Shown here piece by piece: positions 38,078 to 47,800 of a stretch of DNA of 64,000 bases. How positions within the stretch are numbered: position 1 is the first letter of the stretch; each line of letters opens with the position of its first letter. A program made the translations under genes and the position numbers. This DNA comes from Methanobacterium_B sp963703015 (lineage in GTDB: Archaea > Methanobacteriota > Methanobacteria > Methanobacteriales > Methanobacteriaceae). The stretch spans positions 1-64,000 of the forward strand of contig OY969779.1 of the NCBI GenBank assembly GCA_963703015.1, written 5' to 3'. Below the pieces are notes generated by a model. The model did not search any database, was not told the origin of the DNA, and saw only the letters and a program-made list of their open reading frames with translations.

Positions 38078-40573
38078 ATTGTTGTTGTAAACATTTTATT
38101 GTTGGTGGACAAAAACTCAAAAACTACGAATATTAAGAACAAATTAGAGTCCTTTGGTTATAGAGTTCCATATGTTACAGCGAATGCTGGAGAAGCTGTA
38201 GAAAAGGCTTTAGAAATAATACCTGACATTATTTTAATGGACATAACCCGAAAAGAAGAAATAGAATCTATTAACACATTTTCTAAGATTTCTGAATCAA
38301 ATATACCAATTATTTATTTAAATACTCATTCTGAAGATTCTGAAATTGGATTACTCAATCAGATCAACCATTACAGATACATAATCCAAGCCCACAAATC
38401 CAGTGAACTTGAATATGCCCTGGATGTTGCTTTGCATCGAAATAATATTGAAAAAATATTGAAAGGTGATGAAAAGCAGTACACTGACGCTTTAAATAGT
38501 GTACCTGAAGGATTGACAATCATTGCTCTTGAAGGCGGTTTTATTTATGTGAATACGATTTTTGAAGATATGATTGGATACAAAAAAGAAGAATTAATTG
38601 GCCACAATATACAAGAATTCATTGACAACCATGGGCTACATCTGATGGAAGAGTCTATGAAAAAAATTCAAAATGATGAAAAATTTGAAATACAAATCAA
38701 ATTCATTAAAAAAGATGGATCAATACTTTGGACAATAGCAAAGCATTCACCATTGTATGAGGATATCGGGAAGAATAATCAGAGTATTGTGTTACATACC
38801 AACATAACAAAGCTTAAAAAAGCCGAAAAGGAACTTGAGCTTGCGAGCCTCTACAACAGAAGTTTAATTGAAGCCAGCTTGGATCCACTGGTGACCATAG
38901 GTCCAGATGGAAAGGTAACAGATGCAAACAGTGCAACAGAAAAGGTAACAGGTTGCTCAAAGGAAGAAATTATCGGATCAAACTTTTCAAACTACTTCAC
39001 AGAACCAGAAAAAGCAGATGAAGGATATAAAAAAGTTTTCAAAGAAGGATTTGTGAAGGACTATCTCCTTGAAATCCAGCACAAAAATGGAACAAAAACC
39101 CCAGTTTTATACAACGCATCAGTTTACAAAGATGAAACCGGAAAGATCATCGGAGTATTCGCAGCAGCAAGGGACATCACAGAATACAAAAAGTTTGTGA
39201 CTGCACTGGAAGAAAGTGAAAAGAAATACAGGGAGATCTATGAAGAATCCTTTGATGGTCTGTTTATAACATCTCCCCAAGGCAAAATCCTTGATATGAA
39301 CAAGAAGGGCATAGAAATGTTTGGGTACGATTCAAAGGAAGAAATTTTGGATCTGGATCTCCCGGAGGATGTGTATGATGATCCCGCTGATAGAACTAGA
39401 ATACTAAAACTAGTTAATGAGCAAGGAAGTGCAGAATACGAGGTTGTTGTTAAAAAGAAGAATCAGAAAAAAATGATCACCCATTGTTCTTTAACTGCCA
39501 TTAAGAAAAACGGAGTTATTACAAGTTACAAAGGCATAATGCGTGACATAACCAAGGATAAAAAGGCTGAAAATGCAATTATTCGTGCCAAGGAAGAATG
39601 GGAGAACACATTTAATGCAGTGCCTGATTTGATTGTCATATTAGACACTAATTATAAGGTTATTAGGGCCAACAAGGCCATGGCAGACAAATTTAATATA
39701 ACACCCGAAGAAATGGTAGGACTCACATGTTATGAGACTGTGCATGGTATAAACTCGGCACCTGCCTTCTGTCCATTTAGTAAACTACTTCTAGATTGTC
39801 ACGAACATACATCAGAGATCCATGAGGATAATCTAGGTGGTGATTTCATTGTTAGTGTTTCACCACTGCATGATAATAACGGAAACCTGATCGGAGTGGT
39901 TCATGTTGCCCGTGACATTGCAGAACGTAAAAAAATAGAAATCAAGATAAAAAATTCTCTAGATGAAAAAGAAGTTCTTCTTCGTGAGATTCATCACAGA
40001 GTCAAGAATAATCTCCAAATAATTGCTAGTTTACTTAACCTGCAAGAAATTAACGATAATCAATGTGCAGATAATGTCTTAAAAGAAAGTATGGGCCGAG
40101 TAAAAACCATGGCCACAATTCATGAGAAACTCTATGGATCTCCCTCCCTAAGTGAAATCAATTTCAAGGAATTTACAGAGAAACTCGTGTACGACATACT
40201 CTACAGTTATGGAAAATCTATGATCAAAACCAACCTGATCATCGAAAACATCAACTTAAACATTGACACTGCCATGCCACTGGGACTAATCATCAATGAA
40301 CTAGTAACCAACAGCGTTAAATATGCCTTTCCAAATTTAAATGGAACTATAACCATTAAGCTCAATTCATCAGAGCATGATATAGAACTCACAGTGGCTG
40401 ATAATGGAATAGGATTATCAAAAGACTTTAACTTAGAAAATGTTGAAAGTTTGGGTCTTGAACTCGTGAAAAATCTTGTGAACCAATTGGAAGGGAATTT
40501 AAAGGTTAATGGGACAAATGGAACAGAATTCAAAATCAGTTTTAAAGAAGTAAAATATAAAGAAAGACTCTAA
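38078..40573 (+). CDS. Histidine kinase: degenerate receiver, four PAS domains, HisKA_2
   Basis: A soluble sensor kinase of about 831 residues. It opens with a receiver-like domain whose phosphoacceptor Asp is kept (IILMDI) but whose conserved Lys-Pro is replaced by Gln-Ala-His (YIIQAHKSSEL), so it is probably not a normal receiver. Four PAS domains follow (roughly 130-235, 255-370, 380-490, 505-620 counted from TTG 38099). The kinase core is HisKA_2 type: REIHHRVKNNLQII with His632 and His633 on the same numbering, then an ATPase domain with NELVTNSVKYAF and DNGIGL. The first strand of the receiver needs residues upstream of TTG 38099; ATT at 38078, five bases after GGGGTG, is in exactly the right place. 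Confidence 0.85.
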   Translation: MVVVNILLLVDKNSKTTNIKNKLESFGYRVPYVTANAGEAVEKALEIIPDIILMDITRKEEIESINTFSKISESNIPIIYLNTHSEDSEIGLLNQINHYRYIIQAHKSSELEYALDVALHRNNIEKILKGDEKQYTDALNSVPEGLTIIALEGGFIYVNTIFEDMIGYKKEELIGHNIQEFIDNHGLHLMEESMKKIQNDEKFEIQIKFIKKDGSILWTIAKHSPLYEDIGKNNQSIVLHTNITKLKKAEKELELASLYNRSLIEASLDPLVTIGPDGKVTDANSATEKVTGCSKEEIIGSNFSNYFTEPEKADEGYKKVFKEGFVKDYLLEIQHKNGTKTPVLYNASVYKDETGKIIGVFAAARDITEYKKFVTALEESEKKYREIYEESFDGLFITSPQGKILDMNKKGIEMFGYDSKEEILDLDLPEDVYDDPADRTRILKLVNEQGSAEYEVVVKKKNQKKMITHCSLTAIKKNGVITSYKGIMRDITKDKKAENAIIRAKEEWENTFNAVPDLIVILDTNYKVIRANKAMADKFNITPEEMVGLTCYETVHGINSAPAFCPFSKLLLDCHEHTSEIHEDNLGGDFIVSVSPLHDNNGNLIGVVHVARDIAERKKIEIKIKNSLDEKEVLLREIHHRVKNNLQIIASLLNLQEINDNQCADNVLKESMGRVKTMATIHEKLYGSPSLSEINFKEFTEKLVYDILYSYGKSMIKTNLIIENINLNIDTAMPLGLIINELVTNSVKYAFPNLNGTITIKLNSSEHDIELTVADNGIGLSKDFNLENVESLGLELVKNLVNQLEGNLKVNGTNGTEFKISFKEVKYKERL

Positions 40574-40874
40574 AAATCCAGATACACCTCAACAAATTAC
40601 AACTAAAAAAAATTAATTAATGGATCATTGTTAATTTAACACATATCTGCTGGTTTTTTATTTACTGCTGTCCATAACTTCACAGCCTTAAACACATGGA
40701 GAACGTTAATTTGGAAATTGGAATCGATAACTTTCAAGTTCTTTAGGTATTTATGATTGTTAATGGGGAAAATTTTAGATTTTTGACTACACTGCACATT
40801 AATAATCATGAATATATGAAAAAATTTTAATAACTTTCAGATGCATATTATATGTATATGGGGGTTTGATATTT

Positions 40875-41699
40875 TTGGATAATGATATACGTCGTGAGTT
40901 AATAGCTAAATCATCCATAACTTTTTCAAGTCTAAAGAAGCTTAATATTGGTGCTGGGATTTTTCTTTTTGTCCAGGGAATTTTAATGGTCGTATTAGGA
41001 TATCTTCTTACTTGGAACAAGGATATTTACACGTTCTACCTTAAATTTAAAATTATTAGTTTTGTTCCACCTTCATTTTCAATACAACCCGATCCTCAGG
41101 TTGTTTACACCCTAACTCATCTGGGTGTGATACTGTCATCATTCCTGCTCATCTCGGGTTTGGCTCTTTTATTAATTGGGTTTGTCAAGTACAAGCCCTA
41201 TGTAGAGAATCTTAAAAGAGGTATGAATCCCTACCGTTGGTATGAATATGCAATTACCAGTTCAATTATGCTGGTAATAATAGCAACCTTCGTGGGTGTT
41301 TGGGATCTGTGGTCGCTCGTCATGATCTTCGTGTTAAATGCTATCATGATCCTGTGCGGATATTTGATGGAGAAAATAAACTTCTACACCAAGAAAACTG
41401 ACTGGTCAGCCTATCTCTTGGGATGTTTAGCAGGTTTCACACCATGGATCGTGCTTGCTGCATATTTCATTGCAGAATTAGGTTCATCACAAACCAAACC
41501 ACCGGCCTTTGTATATTATATACTGTTATTCTACTTCATTCTATTCAATACCTTCTCAATAAACATGATACTCCAGTACAAAGGTGTTTCCAAGTGGAAA
41601 GACTATCTCTACGGTGAGAGAGTTTACATAATCCTGAGCTTCGTTGCCAAAACAATGCTTGCATGGATAGTGTTCTTCGGAATATTCGCACCATCATAA
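40875..41699 (+). CDS. Multi-helix membrane protein of unknown function
   Basis: About 274 residues with some eight membrane helices and a short soluble N terminus (MDNDIRRELIAKSS). Charged loops are short; a central ENLKRGMNPYRWYEYAITSS segment sits between helices and resembles a loop of the heliorhodopsin-like fold (R-W-x-E-Y), but I cannot see the retinal-binding Lys with certainty. I prefer the TTG at 40875, ten bases after GGGGG; the TTG at 40866 is too close. Standing alone, it gives no context for function. Confidence 0.6.
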   Translation: MDNDIRRELIAKSSITFSSLKKLNIGAGIFLFVQGILMVVLGYLLTWNKDIYTFYLKFKIISFVPPSFSIQPDPQVVYTLTHLGVILSSFLLISGLALLLIGFVKYKPYVENLKRGMNPYRWYEYAITSSIMLVIIATFVGVWDLWSLVMIFVLNAIMILCGYLMEKINFYTKKTDWSAYLLGCLAGFTPWIVLAAYFIAELGSSQTKPPAFVYYILLFYFILFNTFSINMILQYKGVSKWKDYLYGERVYIILSFVAKTMLAWIVFFGIFAPS

Positions 41700-41780
41700 A
41701 AGAAATGGAAACAACTCAAAATCTATCATACCATTGAATATAAAATCTGAATATAAAAAACAGTTATTGAAGGGATTAAT

Positions 41781-42128
41781 ATGGTTTTTGTCGAGGTTTT
41801 AAGTAAATCTGAACTGGATGATGGTGGGCTTAAAATGGTGGATATTGATGGTCATGAATATTTAGTTGCCATGGTTGGGGATGAATTCATGGTTTCTGAT
41901 AATCGCTGTCCACATATGGGTGGTGATCTGTCCAAGGGTGTATTGGATGGAACTGTGATCACGTGTCCCAAACATCACAGTCAATTCGATCTGGTTGATG
42001 GCCATGTGATCCGCTGGACAGATTGGAAAGGACTTAAATTAACTGCCGTGAAAATCCTTAAGTCTCCAAGAAATCTTAAAACCTACCCTGTTAAGGTTGA
42101 TGGAGATAAAATTCTCGCAGACATTTAA
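41781..42128 (+). CDS. Rieske [2Fe-2S] ferredoxin-like protein
   Basis: A 115-residue soluble electron carrier. The cluster ligands are C43-x-H45 (CPHMGG) and C62-x2-H65 (CPKHHSQF), as in Rieske ferredoxins of oxygenase and nitrite reductase type. No membrane helix or signal peptide, so it acts in the cytoplasm. The C-terminal strand KTYPVKVDGDKILADI is also typical. It precedes a ferredoxin-nitroreductase gene by about 160 bases, but each seems to have its own promoter, so partnership is only possible. Confidence 0.9.
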   Translation: MVFVEVLSKSELDDGGLKMVDIDGHEYLVAMVGDEFMVSDNRCPHMGGDLSKGVLDGTVITCPKHHSQFDLVDGHVIRWTDWKGLKLTAVKILKSPRNLKTYPVKVDGDKILADI

Positions 42129-42291
42129 ACAGAAATTTTAATCTCTATTATCTTCCAAAGCTAACTCCAAAGATATCCAGGGATCAACTTTCTTTAACGA
42201 ATATCATCCTTATCTTTTTTTAGTTAAGTATAATAATCATGATTATCCATGATGTTGATTAGTTATGGAAATAGTTTGTGGGGTGTGAATT

Positions 42292-43107
42292 ATGAATTTG
42301 ATAACTGTGGATCATGATAACTGTACAAAATGTGGAAACTGTGTGAATGAATGTCCTTCTGATGTTTTAGCCCTGGAATTGAACGGCCCTGAAGTAGTTC
42401 TCTCCCAAAACTGTATTGCCTGTGGTCACTGTGTGGCAGTGTGTCCCAAAAGTGCCATTGACAACTTACGATCTCCCTTGAAAGAACAAGTTGAAATTTC
42501 TAAATTTAAAATTTCCAGTCCTCATGAGGCTGAGTTTTTCCTGAGATACAGACGTTCCATTAGAACTTACAAAACCGAACCTGTACCTAAAGAAAAATTA
42601 CTTAAACTCGTAGAAATTGCGAATTATGCACCCACTGGAAGTAATACACAGGGAATATCTTACTTAATAGTGGATGATAAGGATGTTCTTAAAAAGGCCA
42701 GTGATATTACCATTGATTATCTGGAAAAAAGTCCTTCTGTACGTCCTGCCCTCAGGAAAATATTAACACCTCTAATTGAGAAGTACCATGAAACAGGTTC
42801 AGATTCTGTTTTACGTGGAGCACCTGCCCTTGTTGTGGCCATGGCAGATAAAAATTTTATTCAAGGCAGAGGCAACACAATTTCTTGTTTAACCTACCTG
42901 GAACTCTTTGCTCCACATCTGGATCTAGGATTGTGCTGGGCCGGCCTCTTTGAACACTGTGCCCTCAATGAAAATTCTCCAATACTAAAATTACTAAAAA
43001 TACCTGAAGATAAACTAATTACAGGGGCTGTTATGGTAGGATATCCAAAATATAAGTACCAAAGGTTAGTGGAGAGAAATCCTGTTGAAGTGAAATTCCT
43101 AAGTTGA
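42292..43107 (+). CDS. Nitroreductase-family protein with N-terminal 2[4Fe-4S] ferredoxin
   Basis: A 271-residue fusion. Residues 1-60 carry two [4Fe-4S] motifs (CTKCGNCVNEC and CIACGHCVAVC). The rest is an FMN-binding nitroreductase domain, recognised by YRRSIRTYKTEPVP and NYAPTGSNTQG, and a C-terminal GAVMVGYPKYKYQRLVER stretch. It should pass electrons from ferredoxin to FMN and reduce an unknown substrate. This fusion is common in anaerobes and methanogens. The start has GGGGTGTGA upstream. Confidence 0.9.
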   Translation: MNLITVDHDNCTKCGNCVNECPSDVLALELNGPEVVLSQNCIACGHCVAVCPKSAIDNLRSPLKEQVEISKFKISSPHEAEFFLRYRRSIRTYKTEPVPKEKLLKLVEIANYAPTGSNTQGISYLIVDDKDVLKKASDITIDYLEKSPSVRPALRKILTPLIEKYHETGSDSVLRGAPALVVAMADKNFIQGRGNTISCLTYLELFAPHLDLGLCWAGLFEHCALNENSPILKLLKIPEDKLITGAVMVGYPKYKYQRLVERNPVEVKFLS

Positions 43108-43193
43108 AGAAAATTGATCAAAAAAGGACTACCTTAAATTTTTATTTTTAAAAAAAAGAGTGGGAAATTTGCTCTAAACAACTGAGTTTAAGA

Positions 43194-43988
43194 TCATGTG
43201 GGTTTGAAGCTGTTTACAACCATTTCAAATATTGGTAAGGTTTGATTGTATTGATCTGCTGGTACAACACATCCTATTCTGTAGTACTTGGAACCTGGAA
43301 CAGCTTCAAAGTGCACTGTCAAAGCTTTATACTGCATTTTACCAGTATGCCATGTTTTAATGAGTTCTACTGCTTTCATTCCATTTATTGTTATGTTTCT
43401 TTCTGAAACTTCTGTTTGGCCAATGTTTGCAATATCTCTCCTGTAATCCCTGAGCATTTCATCTAAGGAATGTACATCGCGTTGTTTTATGTAGAAATAT
43501 GTTTCAATATAAGTTTCGTTGTAGTTACCGATTGGTTGGTAAAACGACACACTTGGATCTGGAAATCCCCATCTACTTGGGTAGTGTAGATTTGATATCT
43601 GTTTCCAACTAGATGGATATTCAAATTTCAAGCCATTTTTTGAGTATGTGCTGTTTTGGATGTGGCTGTTGCTTGATAAAGTTTCTGTGTGGGTATTTCC
43701 GGATAGGGTTGTTTTGGTAAGTAAAATACCTCCCATTGTAACTGCCAAAATTAAGCAGATACAACACACACTTATCATCCATTTTCGCTTTTTTCCATCA
43801 ATTTTATCAATTTTTTCCAATTTTTTTTCGGTCTTTAAGTTATCAGTACTGTCATATTTCAAATCTGATGATGATGTTGATGAGGTATATGATAATTCTC
43901 CACCGCACTCACATTTAAAATCTGAAACCTCTTCATCAGAATTTATTACATACTCCTTCCTACATTTTTTGCATTTAATAATAACCGT
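43194..43988 (-). CDS. Zinc-ribbon membrane protein with external PsbP-like domain
   Basis: Order: an N-terminal zinc ribbon (CKKC and CECGGEL), a polar linker, one membrane helix (SVCCICLILAVTMGGILL), and an outer domain opening NGLKFEYPSSWKQI of the PsbP-like type, about 150 residues. The same outer domain type is in the proteins at 35259 and 51835. The open frame runs up to 44123, but the extra residues look non-coding. GGAGG lies seven bases before an ACG (43988-43986) that would give M-VIIKCKKC, the usual opening of such proteins. Either ACG is used or the ATG has mutated. Function unknown. Confidence 0.72.
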   Translation of the reverse strand, partial: TVIIKCKKCRKEYVINSDEEVSDFKCECGGELSYTSSTSSSDLKYDSTDNLKTEKKLEKIDKIDGKKRKWMISVCCICLILAVTMGGILLTKTTLSGNTHTETLSSNSHIQNSTYSKNGLKFEYPSSWKQISNLHYPSRWGFPDPSVSFYQPIGNYNETYIETYFYIKQRDVHSLDEMLRDYRRDIANIGQTEVSERNITINGMKAVELIKTWHTGKMQYKALTVHFEAVPGSKYYRIGCVVPADQYNQTLPIFEMVVNSFKPT

Positions 43989-44465
43989 AAAAATTCCTCC
44001 ATTTAACCCTATAAACTCTAAAAATACCTTAAATCTATTGTTTATTATTAAGGTTAAATTTAAAGAATTAAATTTGCTATTATAGTTCATTGTATATATG
44101 TTTTGAGATTCGTAATACATCACTCAATCTAAATATAGCTAACCTTCCTAATACAAATAATAAAATCATAACAGCTAAAATAACAAATTAAAATTAGATA
44201 TAACAGCATATATAATCTTTAAATAAGTATTCATTGCCATAAATCAATTTAGATATTCTAATAACCTATTATTGTGCATATCAAAAATTGTAAATTTATG
44301 TATATATTTATTTTCCAAAAATTTGGTAGACATCAATCCGACATGAAAAATCTATTTAAACCTGATTTAATCCATAAATATATCTAAATCTTGAATTAGT
44401 GTCATATTTCAGTAAAATTAAAAAAAAGTAGGGTTAAGTTGATTTGGAGGTTTTTATCTTTTAAT
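43989..44465. other. AT-rich intergenic region
   Basis: No gene seen. It contains several TATA-like stretches that could serve the leftward zinc-ribbon gene. The part up to 44123 is an in-frame extension of that gene's open frame, probably untranslated. Confidence 0.4.
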
Positions 44466-44954
44466 TTAGATTCCGCAGAACTTACGGCCACGTTTTTCTA
44501 GGTACTGTTGATGGTAATCCTCTGCTGGATAAAATGTTCCGGCTGGTATTATCTCTGTTACAACTGGATTTCTGTACTTTCCTGATGAATCAAGTTTTGT
44601 TTTGGATTCTTCAGCCAATTTTTTTTGTTCATCATTGTGATAGAAAATTATTGATCTGTACTGTTCCCCAATATCTGGACCCTGTCTGTTTTTAGTTGTT
44701 GGGTCGTGTTTGTTCCAGAAAACTTCCAACAGTTTATCAAAGCTTATTTCGGTCGGATCATACTTTAGCTGAAGTGTTTCAGCATGGCCAGTTGTGCCTG
44801 TGCAAACAGCCTTGTAATTTGGATCTTTAGTGTGTCCACCCATGTAACCCACAGTTGTTTCAACAACACCCTTGAGTTCTCTGAAAGCTGCTTCCACTCC
44901 CCAGAAACAACCTGCAGCAAAACTAGCAGTTTCATATTTTTCTTGGTCTACCAT
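44466..44954 (-). CDS. msrA: Peptide methionine-(S)-S-oxide reductase
   Basis: Repairs oxidised methionine in proteins. The catalytic motif GCFWG has its nucleophile at Cys16. Other family marks are YMGGHTKDPNYKAVCTGTTGHAE, HDPTTKNRQGPDIGEQYRS and the C-terminal FYPAEDYHQQYL. A Cys near the C terminus (KFCGI) could be the resolving cysteine. At 162 residues it is the short MsrA form with no MsrB fusion. Single gene; helps survive oxygen exposure. Confidence 0.96.
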   Translation of the reverse strand: MVDQEKYETASFAAGCFWGVEAAFRELKGVVETTVGYMGGHTKDPNYKAVCTGTTGHAETLQLKYDPTEISFDKLLEVFWNKHDPTTKNRQGPDIGEQYRSIIFYHNDEQKKLAEESKTKLDSSGKYRNPVVTEIIPAGTFYPAEDYHQQYLEKRGRKFCGI

Positions 44955-45137
44955 AAAAAAATCTTACTCCCCTGAGATTTATATCCCATTTTATAAATGA
45001 AACCAATTAAATCTGATTTTAAACTGTTCTTATTGATTTGAAACTATTTTATTTTAGAGATCCCATTGTCTAGTGGGATCTGATTAGTTATTATTTATGT
45101 TGTTAATGGAAAATAAAAATTTGCTTTAATGGTGGAT

Positions 45138-46859
45138 TCATATATTAAAATCTTTAAATTTGATTATAATTGTGGTTCCATCTTGATTTACTATATCTAG
45201 ACTGCCGTCTAATTGGTTGACAAGGTTGGTCACGAGTTGCAGTCCCAGGGTGTCTGTGTTTTTGTAGTCGATAGTTTCTGGAAATCCAACACCATCATCA
45301 CTCACATATAATGCATAGGTGCCTTCGTTATCTTGGAGATCAATCGTAATCTGCCCATTTTTATCATCTGGAAATGCATGTTTAACAGAGTTGGTGAGTA
45401 GTTCGTTCACAATGAGTCCGCATGGAATACATGTATCCACATCAAAGAAGATATTTTCGATGTTTGTGCTTAATTTGATATTGTCTGGTGTTATGTTGTA
45501 GTTGTAAAAAAGGCTGCCTGCCAGATCTTCAATGTATTCTCCAAAGTCAATTTTAGACATATTTTCAGTTTTGTAAAGTTTTTCATGGACAATTGCCATG
45601 GACCGTACCCTGTTCTGGCTTTCTTTAAACACCTCTAGTGAAACAGAGTCCTCAATATATCTGGATTGAAGATTTAATAGGCTTGATATTATTTGCAAAT
45701 TATTTTTAACTCTGTGATGAATCTCCCTAAGTAATGTGTCCTTCTCATTTATGGTGGTTTTTAACTTGTCTTCTGTAATTTTCATGTGGGTGATGTCTTG
45801 AAGTGAAACCAGACTCTTGGATGTTTCAGGAATTATGGCAACAGTCACAAATATATTTTTAATAGCTCCAGAACTGTCCACAAAGTCAAATTCATAGTTT
45901 CTGGGAGCTGCATCAGGGTCTGATCTCCTTTGCTTGTGGTAGTTCTGCATTGTTGGCAGGTACTGGCTTGTTACAAGATCAGTCCACTTCAATTTTCCCT
46001 TTATTTCATCCCATTCCTTTCCATATAAATGTTCAAACTGGGTGTTTACAAGGGACAAAGCTGAATCTTCCTCCACTATGATGGTTGCTGTACCAGTGTT
46101 TTCAAATATGGTCTGATAATATTTTTCAGATTCTTTCATGGCATCTTCAGCCATTTTCTGAGCTGTTATATCCTTAAAGATACAGTGGGTCTGTTTGAAA
46201 TTTCCCCTGGAATCATATCCTATTTGTCCATCGAAGGACACAGTGATCTCACTACCATCAGATCTAACCATTATAAATTCAATGTTTGATATTTTGCCAG
46301 CTGCCTTAAACCTTGGAAAGTTGAGTTTGAAATGTTCAGCACTAACCGGGCTAAGAAAGTTGCCAAACCAACTGCCAACAACATCCTCCTTCTTGTATCC
46401 AAGTTTATCTAACCATGTTTTATTGACAACTAGGATGTTTCCAGATTCATCAAGTGATTGGTAGGCCATTGGGGCATTTTCGTAGAGAAGCTTATAAGTT
46501 TCATGGTTTTGTCTCAGATTTTTACTGGTCTGGGTATGGTATACCACCATCTCAGCAGCAAACTTAAGTTTCTCATCAGAAACAACTCCATCAAAATAGG
46601 TTGTCATTGCTGGTAAATCAGATTTATTCCTCACAATTGGAAGGTAAATTGTAGGAGAATCCAATTTACTCACAATAGTCTCTGCATAGGGATCGTTTGG
46701 TTCTAGATCCATGATAACCAGATCAGGATGAATTTCAGGAATCTTATCGGGATCTGTCTTTAAAATAAAATGAGTATTGTATCCCCAAGAATCCAGCATC
46801 TTAACTAACACATCATCCCCAACATCGTCTTCTGTGATGATCAGTATATTTTGAGTCAT
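45138..46859 (-). CDS. Histidine kinase: receiver-like domain, two PAS domains, HisKA_2
   Basis: A 573-residue soluble kinase. Residues 1-115 look like a receiver (ILIITEDDVGDDVLVKMLDSWG, then LVIMDLEP) but without the conserved Thr and Lys, so phosphorylation there is doubtful. Two PAS domains follow (about 125-235 and 250-365). The core has REIHHRVKNNLQIISSLLNL (His near 379), then an ATPase domain with NELLTNSVKHAF and DDGVGF. It is the smallest of the five kinases in the window. No response regulator is adjacent. Confidence 0.88.
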   Translation of the reverse strand: MTQNILIITEDDVGDDVLVKMLDSWGYNTHFILKTDPDKIPEIHPDLVIMDLEPNDPYAETIVSKLDSPTIYLPIVRNKSDLPAMTTYFDGVVSDEKLKFAAEMVVYHTQTSKNLRQNHETYKLLYENAPMAYQSLDESGNILVVNKTWLDKLGYKKEDVVGSWFGNFLSPVSAEHFKLNFPRFKAAGKISNIEFIMVRSDGSEITVSFDGQIGYDSRGNFKQTHCIFKDITAQKMAEDAMKESEKYYQTIFENTGTATIIVEEDSALSLVNTQFEHLYGKEWDEIKGKLKWTDLVTSQYLPTMQNYHKQRRSDPDAAPRNYEFDFVDSSGAIKNIFVTVAIIPETSKSLVSLQDITHMKITEDKLKTTINEKDTLLREIHHRVKNNLQIISSLLNLQSRYIEDSVSLEVFKESQNRVRSMAIVHEKLYKTENMSKIDFGEYIEDLAGSLFYNYNITPDNIKLSTNIENIFFDVDTCIPCGLIVNELLTNSVKHAFPDDKNGQITIDLQDNEGTYALYVSDDGVGFPETIDYKNTDTLGLQLVTNLVNQLDGSLDIVNQDGTTIIIKFKDFNI

Positions 46860-47269
46860 TTTGCAACCAAAAAATCAAAAATTAAGATCCAAAATTAAAA
46901 TCATTCTAGGGTAGATATTCGTCACTTAATATATTAATTTTTCTAAATAAATTCCAATTTTTTTGATTTATAATCATACATTGAATTCTTAATAATAGAA
47001 TTGTTGTGTTAAAATAATATTACCCAACTCTTCAAACTAAAACCCATTGAATCAAAGTTTTCCTAAAAATAACTATAATATTTCATATCTAGTTCAATTA
47101 AAGGTCATATTCTGATTGTTTGGCTAAACCCCCAACTTTTACCCCAATTTTTTTTGTGGCAGTATGAAATTTTGTGATATTCTAAAAAACTATTTAGAAA
47201 AGCTTTTATATTAAAACTTTTACATTATTATCTAACGTAACAATTTTAATATTGTATGGAGGTAAACAT
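46860..47269. other. Intergenic leader of the first inhibitor gene
   Basis: From 47091 onward this sequence is repeated upstream of the second inhibitor gene (from 47801), so the promoter and leader were duplicated together with the gene. The shared part includes an AGCTTTTATATTAAAAC stretch about 65 bases before each start that probably holds the TATA box. The rest is AT-rich with no gene. Confidence 0.55.
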
Positions 47270-47611
47270 ATGGAATTGAAAATATTGGCAGGAATATTAG
47301 TGAGTTTGTTCATTTTAGGAGGTATTTCAAGTGCCAGTGCAATTGACTGTTACGACGGCTACAGTACCATAAACGTGGCAAAGGAAAATGCTTTCGAGTT
47401 AGACCTACTATACAACGAAAGGATAACTAACGATGGATACGACCATAACATGCTAAAATTAAAGAGTATGGAGAGAAGTGCACCCATAGATGGATACTGG
47501 CTGAACATGTACACATTTGAACCATTAAAAACAGGTACAACCAAAATAACAATCAAAAGCCAGGTACTGTGGTGGGAAGAACAAAGACAAGTAAATGTGA
47601 ATATTACTTAA
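47091..47611 (+). repeat. Tandem segmental duplication, copy 1
   Basis: About 520 bases including promoter, leader and coding sequence. Copy 2 is at 47801-48318. The two are nearly identical over the first two thirds of the coding region and about 130 bases of leader; the C-terminal codons diverge more. Confidence 0.9.
47270..47611 (+). CDS. Secreted chagasin-like (I42) protease inhibitor, copy 1
   Basis: About 113 residues with a signal peptide ending SSASA. The rest resembles the chagasin/I42 family of cysteine protease inhibitors: a strand INVAKENAFELDLLYNERIT, a central YDHNMLKL, and a late FEPLKTGTTKITI strand followed by a Trp pair where chagasin has its R-P-W loop. Those inhibitor loops are only loosely conserved, so activity is uncertain. 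GGAGGT lies six bases before the ATG at 47270. First of three related genes. Confidence 0.68.
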   Translation: MELKILAGILVSLFILGGISSASAIDCYDGYSTINVAKENAFELDLLYNERITNDGYDHNMLKLKSMERSAPIDGYWLNMYTFEPLKTGTTKITIKSQVLWWEEQRQVNVNIT

Positions 47612-47800
47612 ATATTCAATATTTACCAAAGGACTTGTTTGGGCTGAAATTAACACCCAAACTTTTTCAAACCATTCAAATTACATGCAAACTATTTTTA
47701 AATAACATTGGATTCTTTTTTTTAAATAAACTACCAATTTAGGATTGTATTGAACCCTAATTACTGCTATTTAAGTTGAATAATAGATTTATGGAAATTT

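Noticed and set aside
40875..41699. Heliorhodopsin or other rhodopsin identity for the multi-helix membrane protein
   Set aside because: The helix count and an R-W-x-E-Y loop are suggestive, but I could not place the retinal-binding Lys, so it stays unassigned.
41781..43107. Rieske protein and ferredoxin-nitroreductase as one enzyme system
   Set aside because: A gap of about 160 bases with its own TATA-like sequence separates them, and no shared partner is visible.
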